In this document: one piece after another, positions 1 to 6,650 of the stretch | Position numbering within the stretch: position 1 is the first letter of the stretch | How the letters are laid out: the number at the start of each line of letters is the position of its first letter | Assembly (NCBI GenBank): GCA_023460055.1 | Contig: JAEWRJ010000076.1 | Coordinates: 1-12,646 of the forward strand | DNA: 12,646 nucleotides | DNA from: Bacillota bacterium | Lineage (GTDB): Bacteria; Bacillota; Clostridia; Christensenellales; Aristaeellaceae | Direction: 5' to 3' | Position numbers and translations under genes: made by a program | The notes under the pieces: generated by a model | What the model was told of the DNA's origin: nothing | The model's input: only the letters and a program-made list of their open reading frames with translations | Databases searched by the model: none

Positions 1-1
1 G

Positions 2-406
2 TGCATTCACTACGCGCTGTCGCGCCCCGCTGTGGCCAGCGTGATGCCGGGCTATATCAGTGCCGAACAGGTGGAAGAGGCCTGCGCCTACCCGGAGATG
101 AGCGAGGCTGAGAAGGACTTTACCGGGGTCACCGGCGGCTATACCGGCCTGATGCGCGGGGCCTGCGTATATTGCAACCACTGCCTGCCCTGCCCGGCGG
201 GCATCGACATTGCCTCGGTGAACCGCTATCTGGATATCGCGAGGCTTGACCGGGAGAACGTCCCGCCCAGCGTCAGGCAGCATTACGATACCCTCAAAGC
301 GGGCGGAGGGAGCTGTATTTCCTGCGGAAGCTGCGAGGAGCGCTGCCCCTTTGACGTCCCTGTGATCAGCAATATGGCAGAGGCGGCAGAGGTATTCGGC
401 CGGTGA
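2..406 (+). CDS. Aldo/keto reductase, C-terminal part with two-cluster ferredoxin domain (5' end outside window)
   Basis: This is the 3' end of a gene that begins before the window; the frame is open from base 2 to the TGA at 404-406, giving 134 residues. The first residues (ALSRPAVASVMPGY) match the end of the aldo/keto reductase barrel, where the family carries its last cofactor-binding strand. They are followed by a ferredoxin-like tail with two cysteine clusters, CVYCNHCLPCP and CISCGSCEERCPF, each able to hold a 4Fe-4S centre. This arrangement is common in clostridial NADPH-dependent aldo/keto reductases with a C-terminal 4Fe-4S domain. It is most likely a cytoplasmic oxidoreductase; the substrate cannot be read from this fragment. 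An in-frame GTG at 32 is not a credible start because the barrel end precedes it. The gene is followed after 17 bases by nagZ on the same strand, so the two may be co-transcribed. Confidence 0.85.
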   Translation, partial: CIHYALSRPAVASVMPGYISAEQVEEACAYPEMSEAEKDFTGVTGGYTGLMRGACVYCNHCLPCPAGIDIASVNRYLDIARLDRENVPPSVRQHYDTLKAGGGSCISCGSCEERCPFDVPVISNMAEAAEVFGR

Positions 407-410
407 AAAA

Positions 411-414
411 GGAG
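411..414 (+). promoter_or_regulatory. Ribosome binding site deciding the nagZ start
   Basis: GGAG lies 9 bases before the ATG at 424. The alternative GTG at 403 overlaps the upstream TGA and has no comparable site, so the ATG is preferred. Confidence 0.6.
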
Positions 415-423
415 AAATATTCC

Positions 424-2346
424 ATGATCCATCGCTCCCGGCATATTCTGTGCATATTCTGCGCGCTCATGCTGTTCTGTTCATGTCTGTTGGCCGGCGC
501 GGAGCAAGTGAAGGCTGAAGACGAAGCCCGGAAAATCGTCTCGGGGATGTCTCTGCGGGATAAAGTGACCCAGCTTTTCTTGATGGATTTTCGCAGATGG
601 ATGCCGCTGGACGGAGAAGAAGTCATCGCGAAGTTTGTGGAAGACCCGCATTACAAGGGCGAACCCGTGACAGGGATCAACCCGGAAATCGCCCGCATGC
701 TCTCGGAATACCGCTTTGGCGGCGTGATCTTGTTCAGCGAGAACCTTAAAAATACAGTAGAATCGGTACAGCTTGTCCGTGAACTCCAGCGGGCCGCGGT
801 TCAAAAAGGAGGCCTGCCGCTTTTCCTGGGCGCTGACCAGGAGGGCGGCAACATCACCAGGCTTGGGCAGGGCACCTGCCTTCCCGGCAACATGGCGATC
901 GGCGCGACAGGCCGAACTGAGTACGCGTACGAAGCCGGAGCGGTCACCGGACGGGAGCTGCGCGCCATCGGATTGAATATCAATTTCAGCCCGGTCGCTG
1001 ATGTCAACGACAACCCCGAAAACCCGATCATCAACCTGCGCTCCTTCGGATCGGACCCGGAGATGGTATCGCGGATGGCTCTTTCTATGATGAAGGGCAT
1101 CCAATCCGCGGGGGTATTGGCTTCGGGCAAGCATTTTCCGGGGCATGGCAACACATCCAGCGATTCTCATACCAGCCTGCCGCGTGTTGAAAAGAGCCTC
1201 GACGAACTGCGGGAGACTGAACTGAAACCATTTCAGGCGCTGATCGATGAGGGGATCAGCATGCTGATGTGCGCGCACATACAGTATCCCCAGCTGGACA
1301 GCGCGACCTTCAGGTCCCTGTCCGACGGGCAGGAAGCCGTTGTTCCGGCGACCTTTTCCCGCGTGATCCTGAGGGACCTGCTGCGCGGCGAGATGGGCTT
1401 TGACGGCGTGATCATCACCGACGCGATGGATATGGAAGCCATTACCAAGCACATCGCGCCTGCTGACGCTGTTGTGCGGGCTTTGGCAGCCGGGGCGGAT
1501 ATGATCTGCATGCCGGCCACGCTGCGCGGCCCCTCGGATGCCGCTAAAATTGAGGAGATCGTCCTGGCGGTGGAAGCGGCGCTGAAGCAGGGGGAACTGG
1601 AGACCAGCGAGATCGACAAGTCTGCCCTGCGGGTTGTACGGCTGAAGATCGAGACCGGACTGCTGGATGAAACCTTTGACGCGGCGGATGATGAAGCGGC
1701 CATCAGCGGCGCGCTGGAAACAGTGGGAAGCGAGGCGCACCGCGCTATTGAGCGGGAGATTGCCCAAGCCGCGATCACGCTGGTGCGGGACGATCTTTCC
1801 GCTGTGCCTTTCAGGCCGAGGAGTGGGGAGACGATGCTGCTCATCACTCCCTACGTTAACGAAACGGCCAGCGCCTTGTACGCGCTGAACGGGCTGAAGG
1901 CTGAGGGAAAGGTTCCTGAGGATGTACTGCTTGAGACCTATGTATATCGGGGAAAGAACGAGGTGGATGAAGATCTCAGCGCGAAGCTGGCGCGGGCGGA
2001 TTATATCCTCCTGCAGACAGAAATGAGCGGGACCGCCTCGCTCCTGCCCGGACACTGGGTGACCGACCTGCCCGCAGCCGTATGGGATCGGGTCAAGAAG
2101 GAAGGCAGGCAGGACCGCTTTGTGCTTGCCAGCATCGGAGCGCCATTTGACATCGTTAACTACACGGATTGCCCCGCTGTGCTGTTGTCCTACGGCTGCG
2201 TCGGGATGAGCGACGCGGACGCGGCGTCAGGCGTCATCACCGGAAAGTACGGCCCCAACCTGCCGGCCCTGCTGCGCGCGGTGCTGGGTGATTTCATCCC
2301 CGAAGGAAGCATCCCTGTAACTATTCAGACTTCTGGACATCAATAG
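424..2346 (+). CDS. nagZ: Secreted GH3 beta-N-acetylglucosaminidase, NagZ type
   Basis: This 640-residue protein should remove terminal beta-N-acetylglucosamine, typically from peptidoglycan fragments or other GlcNAc-bearing glycans. An N-terminal export signal (basic MIHRSRH, a hydrophobic stretch, then LLAGAEQVKA) suggests secretion. The hydrophobic part holds four cysteines, but none sits in a standard lipobox. The GH3 barrel shows GADQEGGN, KHFPGHG near residues 236-242, an Asp-His pair in SSDSH (D247/H249) and the nucleophile motif ITDAMDM (D333). The 86-residue distance from the Asp of the pair to the nucleophile equals that recalled for Bacillus subtilis NagZ/YbbD (D232, D318). Residues from about 430 to the end form the second GH3 domain, as in the two-domain Bacillus enzyme and unlike short proteobacterial NagZ. 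The start is the ATG at 424, chosen for its ribosome binding site; a GTG at 403 would add seven residues. A strong hairpin follows the stop. Confidence 0.9.
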   Translation: MIHRSRHILCIFCALMLFCSCLLAGAEQVKAEDEARKIVSGMSLRDKVTQLFLMDFRRWMPLDGEEVIAKFVEDPHYKGEPVTGINPEIARMLSEYRFGGVILFSENLKNTVESVQLVRELQRAAVQKGGLPLFLGADQEGGNITRLGQGTCLPGNMAIGATGRTEYAYEAGAVTGRELRAIGLNINFSPVADVNDNPENPIINLRSFGSDPEMVSRMALSMMKGIQSAGVLASGKHFPGHGNTSSDSHTSLPRVEKSLDELRETELKPFQALIDEGISMLMCAHIQYPQLDSATFRSLSDGQEAVVPATFSRVILRDLLRGEMGFDGVIITDAMDMEAITKHIAPADAVVRALAAGADMICMPATLRGPSDAAKIEEIVLAVEAALKQGELETSEIDKSALRVVRLKIETGLLDETFDAADDEAAISGALETVGSEAHRAIEREIAQAAITLVRDDLSAVPFRPRSGETMLLITPYVNETASALYALNGLKAEGKVPEDVLLETYVYRGKNEVDEDLSAKLARADYILLQTEMSGTASLLPGHWVTDLPAAVWDRVKKEGRQDRFVLASIGAPFDIVNYTDCPAVLLSYGCVGMSDADAASGVITGKYGPNLPALLRAVLGDFIPEGSIPVTIQTSGHQ

Positions 2347-2356
2347 AGCAAATCCA

Positions 2357-2395
2357 TGCAAAAAGAATGCCTCCATCGGAGGCATTCTTTTTGCA
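2357..2395. terminator. Bidirectional intrinsic terminator between convergent genes
   Basis: An 18-base-pair uninterrupted stem (2357-2374 with 2378-2395) closes a 3-base loop (ATC). The stem base is A-rich on its left arm and T-rich on its right arm (TTTTTGCA), so either strand gives a GC-rich stem ending in a U-run. It lies 11 bases after the nagZ stop and 8 bases beyond the fucosidase stop, exactly where two converging transcripts must end. Confidence 0.9.
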
Positions 2396-2403
2396 AAGGC
2401 CGA

Positions 2404-3870
2404 TCAGGTGACGGTCACTTTCAAAACCAGCGGCAGATCACTTCTGATGCCGCCCAAATGTACGGTCAGGGCCTGCGCGCCGCGCGTCCAGGCGGGCTTT
2501 TCATCATAGCCAAGCACGGACACATCCCGCACGATGCCATGGAACACGGGCAGGCGGCTGGCATCGGCCTCGCGCAGGCTCCTGACGCGCAGCACGCCAT
2601 CCCCGGGGCAGACCATGGCGATGACGTACACGCTGCTCCCGTGGCAGGTAAAACGGAAATCCTCAGCCGTGAATTGCCGCGCTTCGCTGTCGCTGAACTG
2701 CCCTTCCCGGATGGCTGTTGGGCCTTCCTGCGCGATGCGCCAGACGCCGGTGCCGTGAATGGCCTCGTCGTTGCGCTTCATCCATGCCCCCAGGGCGCTG
2801 AGTATCTCATGGTCCTGCCGGGTGAAGGTGCCGTCCGGCTTGGGGCCGAAGTTGAGCAACAGTCGGCCGTTTTTGCTGACCACATCGACCAGGTCCCAGA
2901 TGATTTCCCGCGGGGTTTTATAGTCTCCCCGCGCGGAGTAGCACCAGCTGTTGCGCATGACGGAGGTGTCTGACTGCCACAGGAAGGGCTTGGCCTCGCT
3001 GAACTGGCCGCGTTCTATATCCGGCACGGCGCAGCCGAAGGGGAATGCGTCATGCTTGTAGTTGATGACGCAGCCGCCCCAGCTTTCCGCCCGGTTATAG
3101 TAGTACGCCGCCAGGCGCAGCAGGTGGGGCTTCAGGGCGCTGTGCTGGATCCACCAGTCAAAGTAGAGGTTGCGCGGCTGGTAATGGTCAATGATCTCGC
3201 AGCAGCGCAGCAGCCAATCATCCAGGTACTCCTCATCCGGCTCCGGCTTGCTGAACAGGTCCTGATGGCTGAATTCCGGCTGGGCGGGCCAATAGAGGTC
3301 GCCCAGCTTGAGCGGCGCCCTGACATCGCTGTCAAACTCCAGGCCGTGGCTCATAAACCACCAGTGCTCCGCCCGGTGTGTCGACGCGCCGATCGTCATG
3401 CCTGCCCGTTCTGCCTCCGCCAGCAGCTCGCCCAGCAGGTCCCGGCGGGGTCCCATTTCCGCGGCGTTCCAATGGGACAATTCGGAACGGTACATTTGAA
3501 ACCCGTCATGATGCTCCGCCACAGGGACAATGTAATCCGCGCCGGCATCAAGGAAGAGCTTCACCCAGGCCCGGGGGTCGAATTTCTCCATGGTGAACAG
3601 AGGGATGAAGTCCTTGAAGCCGAACTCCTTGTGAGGGCCGTAGTTCGCCAGATGATGCTCATACTCGGGGGATCCCTGTATGTACATGTTGCGGGCATAC
3701 CAGTCATGGTAAGCCGGAACGGAGAAGGGGCCCCAGTGCAGGAAGATGCCCAGGCGCTTTTGAACGTACCACGCGGGGATGGGGTGGGCGGCCAGCGAAT
3801 CCCAATCCGGATGATACCTGCCTTCGCGGTTCACCCGGTCTATTTGTTCCAGATACTCGGCCTTGTCCAT
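2404..3870 (-). CDS. Alpha-L-fucosidase, GH29, cytoplasmic
   Basis: This 488-residue protein is a full-length GH29 exo-alpha-L-fucosidase, releasing L-fucose with retention of configuration. Family features visible in order are the early substrate-pocket motif FLHWGPFS (residues 43-50), the paired histidines in AEHHDGF (119-124), the probable catalytic nucleophile Asp238 in LYFDWW, the segment VPDIERG (Glu286 is a candidate acid/base, by position only), and the late conserved stretch NGRLLLNFGPKPDG (334-347). The remaining 90 or so residues form the usual C-terminal beta-sandwich. No signal peptide or membrane segment is present, so it should act in the cytoplasm on imported sugars. The ATG has a GAAAGGAA site (AGGA 8 bases upstream). 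It is the last gene of the operon, 60 bases after the solute-binding protein gene, and ends at the bidirectional terminator. The linkage it prefers cannot be told from sequence alone. Confidence 0.9.
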   Translation of the reverse strand: MDKAEYLEQIDRVNREGRYHPDWDSLAAHPIPAWYVQKRLGIFLHWGPFSVPAYHDWYARNMYIQGSPEYEHHLANYGPHKEFGFKDFIPLFTMEKFDPRAWVKLFLDAGADYIVPVAEHHDGFQMYRSELSHWNAAEMGPRRDLLGELLAEAERAGMTIGASTHRAEHWWFMSHGLEFDSDVRAPLKLGDLYWPAQPEFSHQDLFSKPEPDEEYLDDWLLRCCEIIDHYQPRNLYFDWWIQHSALKPHLLRLAAYYYNRAESWGGCVINYKHDAFPFGCAVPDIERGQFSEAKPFLWQSDTSVMRNSWCYSARGDYKTPREIIWDLVDVVSKNGRLLLNFGPKPDGTFTRQDHEILSALGAWMKRNDEAIHGTGVWRIAQEGPTAIREGQFSDSEARQFTAEDFRFTCHGSSVYVIAMVCPGDGVLRVRSLREADASRLPVFHGIVRDVSVLGYDEKPAWTRGAQALTVHLGGIRSDLPLVLKVTVT

Positions 3871-3893
3871 AGAGCGGTTCCTTTCAAGGATAG

Positions 3894-3921
3894 GAGGGCT
3901 GCCTCCGGAGAAACAGCCCTC
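3894..3921. terminator. Intercistronic hairpin between solute-binding protein and fucosidase genes
   Basis: An 8-base-pair GC-rich stem (GAGGGCTG at 3894-3901 with CAGCCCTC at 3914-3921) surrounds a 12-base loop. Both flanking genes are on the minus strand, but the T-run (3922-3926) follows the stem only on the plus strand. In the minus-strand transcript the stem is preceded by A residues and followed by no U-run. It could therefore be a barrier to antisense transcription, or an RNA-stabilising or partial-termination hairpin that raises the level of the solute-binding protein over the fucosidase, which is common in sugar operons. The function is inferred; the inverted repeat is seen directly. 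Confidence 0.6.
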
Positions 3922-3930
3922 TTTTTACAT

Positions 3931-5634
3931 TTACGGGTTGGCGTCTATGAAGGCAAAGCACTTTTCAATGTCTGCCATCTTTTCAGCCACAACGTCATCA
4001 TAGCCATAGCTCCTGGCGGTAGTAACCATGTCATTCCAAAGCTGTTCGAACTGTTCGGGGGTCTCGGCGTATACGCACTTCCAGCTGCCTTCCTTCATGA
4101 CAGGGGCGAACAGGGCGCGCTTTTCCTTGCCGGCGTCGGACAGGTCAGCCTTGCTCCAGGCGGTCGCGGACGCGGGGGCTACGGATACCTTTCCGGTGGC
4201 GCGGTACAGCTCAACCCCGTTGATGGCGCCGCCGGCGTACTGTTCGCTCCAGTTCTTGCTCAGGTTTGTCGCGTAGCGCGCGGCGTATCCCGGCCAGCCC
4301 TTGTATGAGAAGGAGTAGGTTTTTCCGGGGATCATCTGTTCCAATTTAATGGTCTCGTGGTTGAATTTGCTCTCGCCGTCTTCATAGGTGCCGCCGCCGT
4401 ATTCGGCAGGCATTTCGGTGTCTTTCTTGGCTTCCTGGCATTTCCAGCCGAACTCGGTCATCTCAGGGATGCCCTGGGCATTGTAGTCCCAGGTCAGGCC
4501 CTTGGGCCCGTAATTCTGGATGATAATGCCTTCTTCGGTGCACAGCCAGTCAATGATCGCAAGCGCGCGCTCGGGATCCTTGCAGTCAGCGCCCAGGCTC
4601 CACAGACGGTTTGAGCCGGAGGTGGACAGCGTCTGCATCACGGGAGCGGAATCATCCAGGAGGAAGGTGGTAAAGCCGATGTTGTCCTTGGCCTTTTCCG
4701 CGCTGTTGAACTGGCTGATGATCCAGCCCCACAGAGCCATCAGGTAACGGCCGCCGGTCAGCTTCTGGCTGTAGGTATCAAAGTTCTGCGAGACGGACTC
4801 GGGATCAAACAGGCCCGCGCGGTACAGCTCATTGTTCATCTTGAGCGCTCGGTAATACAGGCTTCCGTCTTCCAGGGGATTGACGATCTGGCGCGTGGCA
4901 TAATTGACGCCCATAAAGTCATATTCCTGGTAACCGTAGAAGGTCATCAGGTCCCAGGTAAACTTCATCACGCAGTCTTCCCAATCGCCAAAGCCGCCGT
5001 AGGCGTAGATCTTTTCGCCGCCGGCAGTCTGGGGCACAGCGTCCTGCAGGGCTTTGAGGAAGGCCGGCAGGTCTTCTAGGCTGCCCAGCGCGGGCTTTCC
5101 GGCCTTTTCCCAGGCGTCATAGCGGATCTGCAGCGCGTAATCAGGGTCGATCAGGTTGCTCCAGGCGTTGTTCTGCAGCGCCACGGAGTAGGGGAAGCCC
5201 CAGATGCCGTCCTGCCCGTTCACCTGCTTGACATAGTCGGTGACTTTCTTGAAGCCGTCCTTCATGACGGAATTGATGTTGGTATAGGGCGTGAGGTCGG
5301 CATCGCTCCAGTCAAAGACCAGGCCGGCATCCAGCGCGGTCGTGAAGTTTTTGCCCATGTCGCCGAAGTTAATGATGTCGCCCAGCTCGCCGGCGGAAAC
5401 GCCGGCGGCGTAGGCGTTGGCGTCCACGTTGGTGGAAACGAACCGCAGCGTGACATTGAAGCGATCCTTGAGTTCCTTGGCGAACCAGCCCTTCTGCTCG
5501 CCGGCAAAGTTGGCGACTTCGGAGAATACTGTCATGGTGATGGGCTCGCGGTACGCTGCCTCCGCAAACGTGAGGGCGGGCAGGGACATCGCCAGCAGGG
5601 AGAGGCATAGGATCAGGGACAGGAATTTTTTCAT
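3931..5634 (-). CDS. Extracellular solute-binding protein of a carbohydrate ABC importer (YtcQ/LplA type)
   Basis: This 567-residue protein captures an oligosaccharide outside the membrane and delivers it to the two permeases encoded just upstream. The start is the ATG at 5632-5634, 9 bases after a perfect AAGGAGG; an in-frame start 18 codons earlier would place a basic stretch before the signal peptide. Residues 1-24 form a clear export signal (MKKFLSLIL, then LSLLAMSLPALTFA), with likely cleavage after an Ala near residues 24-27. No lipobox cysteine is visible: the only Cys in the signal, residue 10, lies too early in the hydrophobic core. Family marks are GLFDPESVSQNFDTYSQKL (about 274-292) and IDWLCTEEGIIIQNYGPKG (about 361-379), typical of the large binding proteins paired with LplB/YtcP-like permeases. 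It sits between the second permease (70 bases away) and the fucosidase, which points to a fucosylated ligand. The ligand itself is inferred from neighbours only. Confidence 0.88.
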   Translation of the reverse strand: MKKFLSLILCLSLLAMSLPALTFAEAAYREPITMTVFSEVANFAGEQKGWFAKELKDRFNVTLRFVSTNVDANAYAAGVSAGELGDIINFGDMGKNFTTALDAGLVFDWSDADLTPYTNINSVMKDGFKKVTDYVKQVNGQDGIWGFPYSVALQNNAWSNLIDPDYALQIRYDAWEKAGKPALGSLEDLPAFLKALQDAVPQTAGGEKIYAYGGFGDWEDCVMKFTWDLMTFYGYQEYDFMGVNYATRQIVNPLEDGSLYYRALKMNNELYRAGLFDPESVSQNFDTYSQKLTGGRYLMALWGWIISQFNSAEKAKDNIGFTTFLLDDSAPVMQTLSTSGSNRLWSLGADCKDPERALAIIDWLCTEEGIIIQNYGPKGLTWDYNAQGIPEMTEFGWKCQEAKKDTEMPAEYGGGTYEDGESKFNHETIKLEQMIPGKTYSFSYKGWPGYAARYATNLSKNWSEQYAGGAINGVELYRATGKVSVAPASATAWSKADLSDAGKEKRALFAPVMKEGSWKCVYAETPEQFEQLWNDMVTTARSYGYDDVVAEKMADIEKCFAFIDANP

Positions 5635-5643
5635 GTGGTACAA

Positions 5644-5650
5644 CCTCCTT
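5644..5650 (-). promoter_or_regulatory. Ribosome binding site of the solute-binding protein gene
   Basis: AAGGAGG lies 9 bases before the ATG at 5632-5634 and decides that start over the longer reading from 5688. It is among the strongest sites in the operon, in keeping with high synthesis of the binding protein. Confidence 0.75.
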
Positions 5651-5704
5651 TTATATTTCGCGGCCTGCTTCATACGCAGGTCAAGCACAGGGGAAGGGAT
5701 GCCC

Positions 5705-6640
5705 TCAGCCTTTCACGGCGCCGATCATGATGCCTTTGACAAAATAGCGCTGAAAGAAGGGGTAGACCAGCAGGATCGGCAGGGTCACGACCATGGCGAC
5801 CGTCATCTGGACGGATAAAGCGGTCTGCTTGATCGCCAGGTTGGCAATGGCGCCTGTATCCTGGGTGGTGCGGACCAGCGCGGCCAGGGACTGCGCCTCA
5901 TTCTGGTACTTGTACAGCAAGAACTGCAGGGTATAGAACCTGCCGGCCGGCATCAGCATCATGGTGTCGATGAAGTTATTCCACTGGCCAACGGCTGAGA
6001 ATACGCAAAGCGTGGCCAGGATAGGGGTGATCAGGGGCACGACCACCGAGGCGAAGCATCGCAGGTAGCCGGCGCCGTCCAGCGTCGCGCTTTCTTCCAT
6101 GGACGCGGGCAGGCTTTCGATGAAGGTCTTGACCAGGATCACATTGAAGGGCGATACCAGGCCGGGGATGACGTAGACCCAGAAATTATCCAGGAAGCCA
6201 AGCATCCTCAGATTCATGTACCAGGGGATCAGGCCGGCGTTGAAATACATGGTGATGATGATCAGCCGGTACCATACCTTGCGCAGCCACATCTCCTCCT
6301 TGGTGACCAGGTAGCCCAGAAAAGCGCAGCCGGCGACTGTCCAGACCGTTCCCAGTGACGTTCTGGCAAGGGATGTGAACAGGGCATCCGCGATCCCCTC
6401 GACCTTGAGCACCTGAACATAGTTCTCCAGGTGGATATCCCGCGGCCATAGCTGGATCTTGCCCAGGCGCACCAGCTCATTAGAGGAGATGGTATTGATG
6501 AACAGGTAATAAAACGGGAAGATGCACAGCAGGGTGATGAGACCGAACACCGTGTAGTTGATGATGTTGAAGGCGATATCCCCTCTGGAAAGCCGGATCC
6601 CCCGCGGGCCCGGGCGCTTGTTGGCTGAAGCACTCATCAT
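5705..6640 (-). CDS. ABC transporter permease, carbohydrate type (YtcP/LplC/MalG-like)
   Basis: This 311-residue inner membrane protein is the MalG-side half of the sugar import channel. It has the usual six-helix layout: a first helix around residues 28-50 (YTVFGLITLLCIFPFYYLF), helices around 92-112, 124-142, 153-172 and 199-217, and a last one around 278-296. The ATPase-docking EAA loop is visible as MEESATLDGAGY (residues 181-192), followed by the conserved proline at 202. The tail IMIGAVKG is typical of this subfamily. Length and layout are normal, in contrast to its partner. Two adjacent ATG codons (6640 and 6637) follow a GAGGAGG site that overlaps the upstream stop; the second has better spacing (8 bases against 5), so the true protein may be one residue shorter. 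The gap to the upstream permease gene is only 10 bases, so coupled translation is likely. Confidence 0.92.
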   Translation of the reverse strand: MMSASANKRPGPRGIRLSRGDIAFNIINYTVFGLITLLCIFPFYYLFINTISSNELVRLGKIQLWPRDIHLENYVQVLKVEGIADALFTSLARTSLGTVWTVAGCAFLGYLVTKEEMWLRKVWYRLIIITMYFNAGLIPWYMNLRMLGFLDNFWVYVIPGLVSPFNVILVKTFIESLPASMEESATLDGAGYLRCFASVVVPLITPILATLCVFSAVGQWNNFIDTMMLMPAGRFYTLQFLLYKYQNEAQSLAALVRTTQDTGAIANLAIKQTALSVQMTVAMVVTLPILLVYPFFQRYFVKGIMIGAVKG

Positions 6641-6650
6641 CCTGTCCTCC

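Noticed and set aside
481..2055. Long minus-strand open frame of 524 codons opposite nagZ
   Set aside because: It is a shadow of the GH3 gene in G+C-rich DNA; its translation is rich in Arg, His and Gln and shows no domain, while the plus-strand frame has clear catalytic motifs.
3052..4308. Plus-strand open frame of 418 codons spanning the fucosidase/binding-protein junction
   Set aside because: It crosses the ends of two well-supported minus-strand genes and has no recognisable motif or ribosome binding site.
5664..5680. Small inverted repeat (CCTGC/GCAGG) between the second permease and the binding protein gene, and a TTGACC that might be a -35 box
   Set aside because: The stem is only 5 base pairs without a U-run, and no -10 box stands at a proper distance, so neither a terminator nor an internal promoter is supported.
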